A DNA stretch of 64,000 bases from assembly GCA_949317995.1 (NCBI GenBank), contig OX439050.1:3286001-3350000 (forward strand), in the 5' to 3' direction. This document shows, piece after piece, positions 10,501 to 18,388 of this stretch (the first letter of the stretch is position 1; every line of letters begins with the position of its first letter). Below the pieces are notes generated by a model. That model worked only from the letters and a program-made list of their open reading frames with translations, ran no database searches and was not told the origin of the DNA. A program made the translations under genes and the position numbers. The stretch is from Acholoe squamosa. Its lineage: Eukaryota > Annelida > Polychaeta > Phyllodocida > Polynoidae.

Positions 10501-11071
10501 ACTGTTATATACAGACACAGATTCTTTAGTGTATTACATAAAAGATACAAATTATCTTAAAAAAATAAAAGATCTAAATAATTTTTTTGATTTTTCTAAT
10601 TTACCTAAAGATCATTTTTTGTATGATGAAACAAACAAAAAGGTCTTAGGTAAATTTAAAGATGAAGCAGGAGGGGAAAAAATAAAAGAATTTATAGCTC
10701 TCAGGCCAAAAATGTATTCAATTTTGTTTGAGAAGGGGGAAGAAGAGAAAAAAATAAAGGGAGTCAAAAAAAGTAGCATAGAAACTATAAGGCACAATGA
10801 CTTTAAGCTTACTTTAGTCCAAAATAGAATAAAAGAAGCAGAATTCGATAACATAAGAAGCATAAAACACAAAGTGTACACTATGTCTCAAAGAAAGATA
10901 TCTCTTTCTCCTTTTGAAGATAAAAGATATTTGAGAAGAGGAGGAATTAAATCTTACGCATATGGTCATTATAAGATTCCCCCTTTAAAAAGAAAAATGA
11001 AAGAAATTCCTTTTGAAGATATTCATTCAAAAAGAAGAAAAGTTTGTGAGATAAAGACAAAAATACAATAG
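7556..11071 (+). CDS. polB: Protein-primed family B DNA polymerase
   Basis: An 1171-aa intact polymerase. The N-terminal region (about 150-300) holds the conserved block of animal Polinton polymerases (KKCFVYSVLA, then HIDLLLFNDHYYLI) and a C268/C271/H294/C299 zinc-finger-like cluster. The 3'-5' exonuclease motifs are D336-F-E338 (Exo I), N485...D490 (Exo II) and Y633xxxD637 (Exo III). Within the exonuclease lies a treble-clef insert, C428-x2-C431, D445HxH448, C462-x2-C465, resembling endonuclease VII/HNH. Polymerase motifs are D723 with NNLYG (A), K886...N890 with FGKT (B), DTD at 987-989 (C) and KMYS near 1045. In protein-primed polymerases a terminal protein supplies the primer. I do not see a separate one, so the long N-terminus is the candidate. 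All catalytic residues looked for are present. Confidence 0.95.
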   Translation: MKKSKAFRNLIVEYDLTPALHKYDPDLFLLNQTKKIKKLILKKKKKEGGVKFQLSLCTVLGKYNLENNEYFEIQPWFQSPVQVNFDSHNVEELIRNSFSVILGFFDAFLHMGSGWFLREIKVLRLSVFKYNPFGGEKKGKESIIQRKKSVLNIKGSGKKCFVYSVLAGLHKIPHNANLAKSYDIFLEKLNLSFLSFPVKLSEIPKFEKKNNLTVNVFGLLVSEKKEFQPFPMYISVLSSPLTEGRHIDLLLFNDHYYLIRNLHKFIRPFFWKKTRYFCYKCLISFCSKKKYEMHVNNNCKTNVYSGQGYSTPPKGTFLKFVDHKFKVKSPFVIYADFECYNRTISKIYKGKSCCSKEHKLNAFGAILISKYEKYSQDPVIYVGKNVIEKFVSYLYKKRAEISYILDHKRKPLSLSSDDISHIVKQKNCYICGISFTEKGIRKVLDHAHIGQEGKGRDLNYACNRCNLTYTSLRMDNLKIPIIIHNSMNYDTHFLIQKLYKYINQSTISVIAKSSEKFLTLSFENFRIIDSFQFLPTSLSKLAELLKEKGLKDFVQTKKHTSNKKMIPYMIRKGVMCYDYIDSWSVLKEKKLPPIDKFYSTLTKKNITEDDYCHAIHMFKALKCRNIKDYLKAYLKIDVLLLCDVFESFREKALSYYGLDPAHFLTAPSLSYQAMLKHTEVELELLSDIEIYNFIEGGIRGGITNVSHRYAKANSSDEIIFYIDCNNLYGKCLADFLPHSNFKWLTQNQIQKLNIESISDHNETGYILEVSLTYPDCLHDMHNDFPLAPQKIEIEEQELSPYAKEILKKTETSYKKGGKKLICNLKDKKNYVVHYRNLKLYLALGLKINKIHRVLSFHQKDWMKSYILFNNRERTLATSAFEKEFFKLLNNAAFGKTMENVKKRTNMKLTSDPKESENLIKKPTFKSLHIFQKDFVGIQSSKEKLLLDKPIYIGFSVLELSKLWMFNFHYNIMLPKFKDVHIQLLYTDTDSLVYYIKDTNYLKKIKDLNNFFDFSNLPKDHFLYDETNKKVLGKFKDEAGGEKIKEFIALRPKMYSILFEKGEEEKKIKGVKKSSIETIRHNDFKLTLVQNRIKEAEFDNIRSIKHKVYTMSQRKISLSPFEDKRYLRRGGIKSYAYGHYKIPPLKRKMKEIPFEDIHSKRRKVCEIKTKIQ
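11047..11054 (+). promoter_or_regulatory. TGAGATAA motif before the PC4-like gene
   Basis: TGAGATAA lies in the last codons of the polymerase gene, 40 bases before ATG 11095. Confidence 0.5.
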
Positions 11072-11094
11072 CAAACTATCTGCAAACAAACAAA

Positions 11095-11415
11095 ATGAGT
11101 AAATCATCTAAATATCCTACTTTAGCTTTTGGCAAAAGGAAAAGAATAGACATAAATAAATTCAAAGGAAAAATATACTTACATTTTCATGATATGGTAA
11201 AAGACAAAAGTATTTCTCTCCTTAAAGAAGAATATGATTTACTCTTTGAACTAAGGAATAAAATAGATAAAAAAATAGATAAAATTAAAAAAATGAGTGA
11301 AGAAGAAAAGCCTGGAAAGACTAAGAACACTAAGAAAAAGAAAGAAAAATCAAAGTCTCATAGCGACAGCAGCAGCGACGATAACATAGCCTCTAGTGAC
11401 AGTGACAGCGATTGA
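11095..11415 (+). CDS. PC4-like (p15 coactivator family) ssDNA-binding protein
   Basis: 106 aa. Residues about 11-63 (KRIDINKFKGKIYLHF, then ISLLKEEYDLLFEL) follow the PC4 pattern of a curved beta-sheet followed by a helix. Members of this family bind single-stranded DNA as dimers and act in transcription or replication. The tail (64-106) is lysine-rich and then serine/aspartate-rich, like the acidic serine tails seen in other PC4 proteins. It sits 23 bases after the polymerase, which fits a role in replication or transcription of the element. The match is by eye; a lineage-specific basic protein is the alternative. Confidence 0.6.
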   Translation: MSKSSKYPTLAFGKRKRIDINKFKGKIYLHFHDMVKDKSISLLKEEYDLLFELRNKIDKKIDKIKKMSEEEKPGKTKNTKKKKEKSKSHSDSSSDDNIASSDSDSD

Positions 11416-11424
11416 AAACCTTAG

Positions 11425-11432
11425 TGAGATAA
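11425..11432 (+). promoter_or_regulatory. TGAGATAA motif before the zinc-protein gene
   Basis: TGAGATAA begins 9 bases after the stop of the PC4-like gene and ends 77 bases before ATG 11510. Confidence 0.5.
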
Positions 11433-11509
11433 GAGCTACAGCAAAAAAGATTACAAGATATCTACGGTCAAAGTATCTTTGTTTTGAATTAGATAAAAAT
11501 ATACATAAA

Positions 11510-11827
11510 ATGCCTGTTAAGTGTGAATATTGTGGAAGAAAAGGGAGAATAGTTCAAGATAAAAAATATTGTGAAAAATGTCAAAAAAGCATGGTTCAAG
11601 AATGCATAAGGTGTCATAAACCTTTTCATTCTCTCCATTATTTTTCTTCTGACGAAAATCATTTGAGATGTAATTCATGCCATACACAATATCTCAAAGA
11701 AAAAATGAGGAACAAAGCTAAGTCTGCTCAAAATAAATTGAAGCTAATTATCGACGAAAAAATCAGCGACACAGAAAACTCTAGCTCCGAAGAATCAGAA
11801 GGAAAAGACAGCCTCTCCTTTGCCTGA
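11510..11827 (+). CDS. Small CxxC zinc-binding protein of the element
   Basis: 105 aa from ATG 11510. The frame is open from 11396, but the upstream part overlaps the PC4-like gene and contains the TGAGATAA motif. Four CxxC pairs are seen: C5/C8, C21/C24, C32/C35 (with H36 and H40 nearby) and C54/C57. This fits two zinc ribbons or a treble-clef pair. The C-terminus is acidic and serine-rich. Similar small cysteine proteins recur next to PolB in animal Polintons, but their function is not known to me; nucleic-acid binding is plausible. The 3' end overlaps the frame of the next small protein. A joined product through a frameshift near 11810 cannot be excluded, since both frames are hydrophilic. 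Confidence 0.65.
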   Translation: MPVKCEYCGRKGRIVQDKKYCEKCQKSMVQECIRCHKPFHSLHYFSSDENHLRCNSCHTQYLKEKMRNKAKSAQNKLKLIIDEKISDTENSSSEESEGKDSLSFA

Positions 11828-11882
11828 AGACGAAAATGAAAATCGAAGCAAAAAAAGAAATAAAAGAAAAGCAGGGACTAGC

Positions 11883-12095
11883 ATGACAGAAGATGAAGAA
11901 AGTGAGAAAGAAGAAAAAGAAGTCAAGAAAGGAAAAAAACAGAAAACTATTTGTTCCACTAAAGGTAAAACTGTGTTGAAGAAAACTGGAAACGTAAGAA
12001 AACATGCACAAAAAACTATAGGAACTAACACAAACCAAACTAGAATACCTGATGGGTTTATTCCTATATACACTAATATCTATGCTATAGAATAA
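11883..12095 (+). CDS. Small charged nuclear-type hypothetical protein
   Basis: 70 aa from ATG 11883. The frame is open to 11820 and further upstream without an ATG. It begins with an acidic glutamate stretch followed by lysine-rich clusters (EVKKGKKQK) that could serve as a nuclear localisation signal, and ends in a short hydrophobic segment. I do not recognise the family. It may be a separate basic protein or the frameshifted C-terminus of the preceding zinc protein, whose frame it overlaps. The ATG lacks the TGAGAT motif, which slightly favours the second reading. Confidence 0.4.
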   Translation: MTEDEESEKEEKEVKKGKKQKTICSTKGKTVLKKTGNVRKHAQKTIGTNTNQTRIPDGFIPIYTNIYAIE

Positions 12096-12601
12096 TATTT
12101 TTTTTATAAGGCAAAAAGATTTTTTTATTTCATTTTTTCACGGAAATCCGGAAACTTGCATTGCATTTAATGACTTTTTTCACGCGTAAAAATGGGTTAA
12201 AATCTGTGCTAATATGCCCCATTCTGTGAATTTATGCATTGGCAGAAAGTACACCTCAATGGAGGAACTTGCGCTAATGCCAAGTTTTTTATGGTACATA
12301 TATTTTAAAACCTATGTGTCAGCAAAAAGTACATCTCGAAAGAGAAATTTGTGCTCTTGCTCAACTCATAAGGGGATAAAATATGTCTCTACCTTTTTTT
12401 TCTTGGAATGGACGCGTATCGGATTTCCATTTTGTTTCGCGTGCACGAAAAAAGTTGTGTCATTCATTTATTTAAAAATGTTGTGAAAAATGTTTTGTCT
12501 GAATGCTGTTGCAAAAGATGTCGTTCATTCATCAAAAATTATATCACCTACTACTCTGAGATGGTTCTATTTTCATGTTCATAAGCAAATATTTTTCAAA
12601 C
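12096..12601. other. Non-coding gap before the integrase
   Basis: About 500 bases with no convincing gene. It holds a loosely repeated phrase (AAAGTACACCTC near 12248 and AAAGTACATCTC near 12327) and long T runs. The open frame at 12214-12486 has no recognisable features and a composition like the surrounding spacer. The gap ends with a TGAGATGG motif and the integrase leader. Confidence 0.5.
12557..12564 (+). promoter_or_regulatory. TGAGAT motif before the integrase
   Basis: TGAGATGG (in CTCTGAGATGG) ends 37 bases before ATG 12602. Confidence 0.45.
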
Positions 12602-13550
12602 ATGGACAAAGAAAATATTTTGAAAAAAATTTATTTCACTCCTTCTCATCCTTCATCTTTTTCTTCTGTGAAAAAATTATATGAAGCAGCTAAAAAAATA
12701 GATGAAAATATAACGAGAAAGGACGTGCTAAATTTTCTCCGTAACACTAGAACTTATACTTCACATAAGAAAATAATATATAAATTTCTTCGAAGAAAAA
12801 CAATAGTGAAAGGCATAAACGATCAATGGCAAATTGATTTAATAAGTATTTTTAACCTTAAAGATCAAAACAATGGAATAAAATATTTATTAGCCTGTAT
12901 AGATTGTTTTTCACGTTATGCTTATGTTGAACCTTTAGTGAACAAAACTGCATATGTCACTCTAGACGGCTTCAAAAAAAAAAATTTTGTTAAAAAGCAA
13001 TGTTAAGCCCAACTTAATACAATTAGATGAAGGAAGCGAATTTAAAGGTGTTTTTCAAAATTTTTTAAAAGAAAATGAAATAAAATTTTTCAGTACTTCT
13101 CAAGACACTAAATGTGCTATAGTAGAAAGATTCAATCGTACCATACAAGACAAAATATATAAATATCTTTCTTTCAAAAAGAGTCTGAGATATATAGACG
13201 TTCTACAGGATTTAGTTGAAAGTTATAATCATAGTAAACATAGAACATTAGGAATAAGTCCTTCTGAAGTAACCAAATCAAACGAAAAAAAAATATGGTT
13301 AAAGCAATACGGAAAATATTTGTACAGCAAAAGAATTAAACTGCCTTTTAAAGTAGGAGATAAAGTACGAATAAGTAAATATAAGACTGCTTTCAGAAGA
13401 GGGTATTCTTCTCATTGGAAAGAAGAAATTTTTCAAATAGCATATGTTCTTAGAACATGGCCTGCTACTTATGTGTTAACAGACAAAAATAATGAAATAT
13501 TGAGTGGTAGTTTTTATAAAGAAGAATTAAACAAAATAAAAGGAAAATAA
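12602..13550 (+). pseudogene. int: Retrovirus-type (rve) integrase, frameshifted in an A11 run
   Basis: Two overlapping frames together cover a Polinton integrase. The first (ATG 12602 to stop 13006) holds the N-terminal helical region and the first catalytic Asp in QWQIDLISI. The second (in frame to stop 13550) holds the second Asp in QLDEGSEF, the Glu in VERFNRT, and the C-terminal region with GDKVRISK, close to a chromodomain/SH3-like tail. The switch falls in a run of 11 A residues at 12974-12984; the two frames are related by one base. DDE integrases insert the element into host DNA. The break may be an inactivating indel, an assembly error in a homopolymer, or slippage during expression. 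All three catalytic acidic residues are intact on either side. Confidence 0.9.
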
Positions 13551-13553
13551 AAA

Positions 13554-14216
13554 ATGGAAGACATAGAATTCCCTGTTTTCAATGCATGTATTAGAATTCC
13601 ATTTTCTATGATCATAGCAGGACCAAGCAACAGTGGAAAAACTACTTTTGTGTATGATCTTTTAAAAAATAATGAGCGAATAATAGAAAAAAAAATAGAC
13701 TATGTCATATGGTGTTATGGTCAAACCCCTCCTGCTAAAAAAGACTTTATGGAGGGGAAAAGCATAACATTTTTGAACGGTATTCCTTCTTCTTTTGATA
13801 AATATATAAAACCTGACCTTAATGGACTTGTTATTTTAGATGATTTAATGAAAGAATGTGGAAATAATCCTGAAATAGGAAAACTTTTCACTCAAACATG
13901 TCATCATGAATCGATAAATGTTATATATATTTCACAAAATTATTATTCTGAAGGAAAAGAAAGGCAAACTGTTAATAGAAATGCGACGTATTTAGTTATT
14001 TTTAATTCACCTTTAGATCAAACTGTCCCTCTAACATTAGGGAGAAAACTGTTGCCTAAAAATTATAAAACTTTCGTTAATATTTTTAATGAAGCAACTA
14101 GGAAACCACATTCCTATCTTTTAATAGATGGTCATCAAAAAACTCCTCAAGAATACAGATTTAGGAGCAACATATTTGACATAGGACAAGAGGTGTATAT
14201 ACCTAACAAAACATAA
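13554..14216 (+). CDS. Genome-packaging ATPase (FtsK/HerA, A32-like)
   Basis: 220 aa. Walker A is GPSNSGKT at 23-30, Walker B is LVILDD at 92-97, and YISQN at 125-129 fits the sensor-like polar motif of the HerA/FtsK packaging ATPases. The family pumps viral DNA into preformed capsids. Length is typical for a Polinton ATPase. The start codon lies four bases after the integrase stop, so the two are probably on one transcript; no TGAGAT motif precedes it. The frame is intact. Confidence 0.93.
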   Translation: MEDIEFPVFNACIRIPFSMIIAGPSNSGKTTFVYDLLKNNERIIEKKIDYVIWCYGQTPPAKKDFMEGKSITFLNGIPSSFDKYIKPDLNGLVILDDLMKECGNNPEIGKLFTQTCHHESINVIYISQNYYSEGKERQTVNRNATYLVIFNSPLDQTVPLTLGRKLLPKNYKTFVNIFNEATRKPHSYLLIDGHQKTPQEYRFRSNIFDIGQEVYIPNKT

Positions 14217-14319
14217 AACAGAAAACAACTATACATGTATGAACCAACATAAAGTTCGTGAGATTGAATAAAACATATGAAAAAAATAAAAGTTTTTGTG
14301 TGATAGTTGATTTATAAGA
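14217..14319 (+). promoter_or_regulatory. Intergenic leader with TGAGATTG motif
   Basis: The 103-base gap contains TGAGATTG at 14259-14266, ending 53 bases before ATG 14320, followed by AT-rich sequence (AATAAAAC, AAAAAATAAAAG). Confidence 0.5.
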
Positions 14320-14790
14320 ATGCCACCGTTAAAGAAAAAAATGCCTGTTTCTAAAAGAAAAGGAAAAAAAACAATAAAAAAGAAATCAGTTGTAGCAAAA
14401 AGAAAAAAAAGAACTAGCTGCAAACGACCAAAAAGAAAAATCAAGAAGAAAGCAGCAAACATCAGATCAGTCAAAAGATTAGTTTTTTTGACAATGTTAG
14501 GAAACACAAAAAACAAAAGAAAAAGAGATTTGTTAATAGAATATGCAGATAAAGAAGATTTAGATTCTATATGTCAGTGCATTTTTAATGTTCTTACAGG
14601 AAACATTAAATTAAATTCAGTGTCTTATTCAAAGTTAAAAAAATACAAGAACACTTTAAGATATCTTATTAATAGACGTGTGAATAACAAAAAAAGGAAA
14701 GCAGTTTTAAAACAAAAAGGTGGATTTCTCTCTCTTCTCCTCCCTTTAGCAGTGTCCTTAATAGGAGGATTGGCAGGTGCAAAAAATTAA
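14320..14790 (+). CDS. Small basic morphogenesis protein with hydrophobic C-terminus
   Basis: 156 aa. The first about 55 residues are very lysine/arginine-rich. The centre is helical (LLIEYADKEDLDSICQCIFN, then GNIKL). The end has KQKGGFLSLLLPLAVSLIGG, an amphipathic hydrophobic segment after a GG. The same arrangement recurs in animal Polintons next to the ATPase. GG-containing sites are typical targets of adenain-type proteases, so processing at KQKGG-F is a reasonable inference. A DNA-binding core or membrane-lytic peptide, as in adenovirus minor core proteins, is possible. The stop is five bases before the next gene's ATG. Confidence 0.65.
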   Translation: MPPLKKKMPVSKRKGKKTIKKKSVVAKRKKRTSCKRPKRKIKKKAANIRSVKRLVFLTMLGNTKNKRKRDLLIEYADKEDLDSICQCIFNVLTGNIKLNSVSYSKLKKYKNTLRYLINRRVNNKKRKAVLKQKGGFLSLLLPLAVSLIGGLAGAKN

Positions 14791-14794
14791 TATT

Positions 14795-15823
14795 ATGGCT
14801 AGCTTCAAAAAAAGTATAGTTATACCTTTAGCAACTTACAAAAAATTATCTTCAGCAAAAAATCATGCTAATGAAAAAAACACTGACCAAGAAAAAAATC
14901 CTGCTCTCGAAAGGCAACAAGAATTATTAGCGCAAAGAATGTATAACGTGAAACCGTATAAGATATTAAGCACAAATCAAAATATAGCTAAAGACTCAGC
15001 TTTCATGTATTCTGCTCCTACAGAAAAAAAACAAGAAATAATACCAGGTATATCAATACTTGAGATCTTATCCAACATAAGACAAGCACAAATTCCTTAC
15101 ATAAAAGAAATTCTCAAAAAAATGATAGAACTGAACTATCTATGGAATGAACATGGTGAAATTATCATCAGAGGTAAACTAATCAGAAATTCTAATGTGA
15201 TAAGCATCATGAAATTCTTTTCAAATGCAAGCATAAAAACAGAACCTATAGGAACAGAAGAACTTTGGGTTAATATATCTAATCATATTCCTAAATCGTG
15301 GTTTTTAAATAAGCCAAAAATAACTAAAAAAAACAATCGTCCTTATATCATAAAAAAATATCCTTTAGAAGATCAAAACATGGAAGACAAACAAAGAAAA
15401 GAAAGCAATTATTCTACAGATGCTACAGACGATGAATTTTCTGAAGACGGCAATTTGGATGAAACTCTTCTTCAAGAAAAAGAAAAGCCCCTTCTGAAAA
15501 AAACAACTACAGAAGATACTGAAGATAAAAATAACGACACCGACTATCTTTCTGCAAATGAAGAAGACAAAATAGGAGAAGCCAGCGGAGGCATAGTGAA
15601 AACTCCAATAAAAAATATCCCTCCTCTCCCTTTCGAAGAAAAGCAACCCAGCAAAGAAAGAGACGTAAAAATATCTTACCCAAGCCCACAAGAAGACGTC
15701 TTCGGGAAAATTAAAACAAACAAAAATTTGTCAGGAAAGCCGTCACCTTATTCTACTCGATCTGGAAGAAGAACCAAAAAAAAACCAAGATATTCTTCTA
15801 AGGAATGGGCATCTGACTGGTAG
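14795..15823 (+). CDS. Polinton-type structural/assembly protein with acidic tail
   Basis: 342 aa from ATG 14795, the first ATG clear of the previous stop (an in-frame ATG at 14777 lies inside it). The N-terminal 190 residues (with ISILEILSNIRQAQIPYIKEIL, given here only as ILSNIRQAQ, and NEHGEIIIRG) match a family found between ATPase and capsid genes in animal Polintons. The region from about 200 to 310 is low-complexity and acidic, and the C-terminus is basic with a TRSGRRTKKKPRY motif. Function in the family is not established as far as I know; a role in virion assembly or as an internal scaffold is inferred from position. Confidence 0.6.
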   Translation: MASFKKSIVIPLATYKKLSSAKNHANEKNTDQEKNPALERQQELLAQRMYNVKPYKILSTNQNIAKDSAFMYSAPTEKKQEIIPGISILEILSNIRQAQIPYIKEILKKMIELNYLWNEHGEIIIRGKLIRNSNVISIMKFFSNASIKTEPIGTEELWVNISNHIPKSWFLNKPKITKKNNRPYIIKKYPLEDQNMEDKQRKESNYSTDATDDEFSEDGNLDETLLQEKEKPLLKKTTTEDTEDKNNDTDYLSANEEDKIGEASGGIVKTPIKNIPPLPFEEKQPSKERDVKISYPSPQEDVFGKIKTNKNLSGKPSPYSTRSGRRTKKKPRYSSKEWASDW

Positions 15824-15836
15824 AGATAAATTGTTT

Positions 15837-15844
15837 TGAGATAA
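15837..15844 (+). promoter_or_regulatory. TGAGATAA motif before the pVI-like gene
   Basis: TGAGATAA (in TTTTGAGATAAATC) ends 30 bases before ATG 15875. A related AGAGATAA lies just upstream, at the previous stop codon. Confidence 0.5.
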
Positions 15845-15874
15845 ATCAAAAAAAATAAATAAAAATACATCAAA

Positions 15875-16315
15875 ATGTATTCTAACGATTCACCTGAAGA
15901 TATATATTATAAACATTTTTTAACTAAGCGATCTTATCCTTATGATGTACAGTATGGAAAAGGATACTATTCTTTAACCCCCTTCGTAGGAAGCAGAAAT
16001 CAAAAAGGTTATGGGCTAGGTGGTATTTTAAAAGGATTGTTTAAGACAGTTATTCCTTTGGTGAAACCTGTTGTGGCATCAGCCGCAAAAGGAATAGGAA
16101 AAAGAGCCTTAACAGGAGGAATTAAAGTAGCAAAAAATGTCATGAAAGGTGAAAACTTTAAACGAGCTTTAAAAAGAGAAGCTCAAGAAACTTTGTCTGA
16201 TTTAGGCAAAGAAGTTATTTCACATGTAACCAAGAAAAGAAAAGTTAATAAAACGATCACAAATAAAAAAAGAAATAGATTTAGAAGAAATTTCAAAAAA
16301 GATATCTTTGGTTAA
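15875..16315 (+). CDS. Glycine-rich minor virion protein, possible pVI-like protease substrate
   Basis: 146 aa. Residues about 25-55 hold the family signature KGYGLGGILKGLFKTVIPL, followed by an alanine/lysine-rich amphipathic helix and a basic tail (KKRKVNK). GYGLGG fits the xxGx-G type of site cut by adenain-like proteases, giving a mature C-terminal fragment with an amphipathic helix, as in adenovirus pVI. The comparison with pVI is inference from layout and motif. It lies directly before the major capsid gene and has its own TGAGATAA motif. Confidence 0.65.
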   Translation: MYSNDSPEDIYYKHFLTKRSYPYDVQYGKGYYSLTPFVGSRNQKGYGLGGILKGLFKTVIPLVKPVVASAAKGIGKRALTGGIKVAKNVMKGENFKRALKREAQETLSDLGKEVISHVTKKRKVNKTITNKKRNRFRRNFKKDIFG

Positions 16316-16327
16316 CATAAAATAACC

Positions 16328-16335
16328 TGAGATTA
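16328..16335 (+). promoter_or_regulatory. TGAGATTA motif before the major capsid gene
   Basis: TGAGATTA (in CCTGAGATTACTG) ends 58 bases before ATG 16394. The ten-base form CCTGAGATTA is identical to that before the protease. Confidence 0.55.
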
Positions 16336-16393
16336 CTGAAAAGAAGAGAAAAACAAACAAATATTTGTGAAGTTTGTTCATCACCTTAAAAAA

Positions 16394-17746
16394 ATGTCAT
16401 TGTTAGACGAAGATCCTTGTTTTTGTGTAGCCTCGGAATTTGATTTTACTCATGTTCCTCCAACAGATATAAGTAGAGTTAAAACTTATTATGAAAAAGT
16501 TGAGCCCACTGCTTCTCCTAACAGCACTACAGTTCAATTCACTTTAAAATCTAAACATACAGATTTCATTTCTTTGCACGACAGTTTTATTCGAGTGTCT
16601 GGCAAAATATTAAAAGCTGACAAACAAAATCCAGATGCTCCAGCTAACGATGGGACAATAAACGATAAAGCTAAAGTTTTTCCAGTGAATTATTTTACTT
16701 CTACTATGTTTAAAAATGTGAAACTTTCTATAGCAGGAATACGAATATCAGACAGCAATGATTTGCACGGATATAGATCTATTCTGGAATATATTTTAAG
16801 TTATGATCCAACCACTGCTAAACACTTGGGAGCTTTGGCTATGTATTACAAAGACGATAAAGATTTCAACGAAGTAACAAATGTTAACAGCGACGATCAT
16901 AATTCTGGAGTGAAAGCACGTTATAACAAAACTAAAAACGGGAAATTATTTGAAGTCATAGGACGAATTCATAATGACCTTTTTGCTCAGGTCAAAGTGT
17001 TACCTGGAGATCTGCCTCTTACTATAGAATTTGATAGAGCAGACGAAGACTTTTGTTTGATGTCTAAATTAGGAACACAAAAATACATAATAGACATACA
17101 GGGCATACATTTATTCATAAAAAGAATAAGAGTGTCTGAAAAATTCCATAAAAAAATAATGGATGCTAGAATGGTTACTCCGTATTGGGATTATCCTGTG
17201 AACAAAATAGACATGAAATACGTCACTTTTGGTCCTCAGAAATCTATTTTGCAAGCCTCTCATATAGTGAACAACACTCCTCTTCCAAAAAGAGTCATCA
17301 TAGGGTTAGTTCATTTAGATGCCTTTACAGGAAGTCATAATCGTAATCCGTTTCAATTTGAGCACTTCAAAGCTAAGGAAATAGAACTGAAAGTGAACGA
17401 CGGTGGAACTCCTTTTTATCACTATGAATTAGATTACCCTAATGATTTATACAATATGGCCTACCTAGCTCTTATACGGTCTACAGGTTCAATTTTCAGA
17501 GACGATACGATAGATATTTCTTTCGACGAATTCAAAAAAGGACATTGTCTTTACTGTTTTGACATATCTAAAAACGGAATAACGTCAGGCACATTCGAAT
17601 ATTCAGAAAATGGTTCTTTAGGATTTGTCATAAAACTAGAAGAAGAATTAACCCATGGAGTAGCAGCTATCGTATATTTAGAACATCATGAACTCCTGAG
17701 ATTAGATTCTAGCAATATATTAAGAGCAAAATCTGAAACAGCATAA
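16394..17746 (+). CDS. Major capsid protein (double jelly-roll)
   Basis: 450 aa from ATG 16394, the first ATG of the frame. The protein matches the widely distributed animal Polinton capsid family along its length: an N-terminal cysteine pair followed by FDFTHVPPT, the VNYFTSTMFKNV block, FEVIGRIHNDLF, the LPKRVIIGLVHLDAF strand, NPFQFEHF, and GHCLYCFDIS near the end. Double jelly-roll proteins form the pseudo-hexameric capsomers of the icosahedral shell. Length is normal for the family and the frame is intact. The penton-like protein, protease and ATPase in the same block support assembly of particles at least in the recent past. Confidence 0.9.
   Translation: MSLLDEDPCFCVASEFDFTHVPPTDISRVKTYYEKVEPTASPNSTTVQFTLKSKHTDFISLHDSFIRVSGKILKADKQNPDAPANDGTINDKAKVFPVNYFTSTMFKNVKLSIAGIRISDSNDLHGYRSILEYILSYDPTTAKHLGALAMYYKDDKDFNEVTNVNSDDHNSGVKARYNKTKNGKLFEVIGRIHNDLFAQVKVLPGDLPLTIEFDRADEDFCLMSKLGTQKYIIDIQGIHLFIKRIRVSEKFHKKIMDARMVTPYWDYPVNKIDMKYVTFGPQKSILQASHIVNNTPLPKRVIIGLVHLDAFTGSHNRNPFQFEHFKAKEIELKVNDGGTPFYHYELDYPNDLYNMAYLALIRSTGSIFRDDTIDISFDEFKKGHCLYCFDISKNGITSGTFEYSENGSLGFVIKLEEELTHGVAAIVYLEHHELLRLDSSNILRAKSETA
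17697..17704 (+). promoter_or_regulatory. TGAGATTA motif before the protease
   Basis: TGAGATTA (in CCTGAGATTAG) lies in the last codons of the capsid gene and ends 51 bases before ATG 17756. Confidence 0.5.
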
Positions 17747-17755
17747 TTCCTAAAA

Positions 17756-18388
17756 ATGAATGGAGCGGAAATAAATTTTTTCTTGCAGAAAATTAAAAGA
17801 AAAAAAGGAGGAAATTATGGTGTTTATTCAGCTGACACTATACCTGCAGTGAAATCATTTCCTACAGGTTATGTAGTCAACACCGACAACAGTAACTTAC
17901 CCGGAGAACATTGGGTAGCTTTTTATTATGAAAAACCACGTAAACTAGCTGAATATTTCGATTCATATGGCTTCAGTCCTATGCGAAAGAGTTTTCTGAA
18001 AGCTTTGCCAAAAAAATATAAATATTCCTCTCATTCTATTCAAGGACTTTTTTCTATGACTTGTGGTTTATATTGCTTGTTCTTTTTAGAAAAACGAGCT
18101 GAGAATAAGACAATGCAACAAGTTATATCTAGCTTCACTTCAGATCCTGATCGGAATGACAGTAAAGTAAAACAATACTTTTTAAAGAAAAAACAAAATA
18201 ATCGAAGCAAAAAGAAATCCTTGTTTTGTAACAAACAAATTTGTTCTACAAAAAATAATTTTCTAAGAGCAACACAAAAAAGAAAAAAAAGATTAATGTA
18301 TTATTTCTTTTTCATCTTGTCTTGGAAATTATTTGCCGATTTGTTGGAACTGATCATCATAAAAAGATATTTTTTTTTAAAAAAATGA
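17756..18388 (+). CDS. Adenain-like cysteine protease
   Basis: 210 aa. The catalytic set is visible: H52 in GEHWVAF, D69 in YFDSYG, the oxyanion glutamine Q96 in SIQGLF, and C103 in MTCGLYC. This is the C5/Ulp1-fold arrangement of adenovirus and Polinton maturation proteases. It would cleave capsid precursors at GG-type sites, such as those in the two small basic virion proteins upstream. The last 60 residues are lysine-rich and then hydrophobic and aromatic, longer than the catalytic core needs. The start lies nine bases after the capsid stop, and the stop overlaps the next gene's ATG (ATGA). Confidence 0.92.
   Translation: MNGAEINFFLQKIKRKKGGNYGVYSADTIPAVKSFPTGYVVNTDNSNLPGEHWVAFYYEKPRKLAEYFDSYGFSPMRKSFLKALPKKYKYSSHSIQGLFSMTCGLYCLFFLEKRAENKTMQQVISSFTSDPDRNDSKVKQYFLKKKQNNRSKKKSLFCNKQICSTKNNFLRATQKRKKRLMYYFFFILSWKLFADLLELIIIKRYFFLKK

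Noticed and set aside
12214..12486. 90-codon open frame before the integrase
   Set aside because: It lacks domain features or the upstream motif, and it lies in a spacer with loose repeats.
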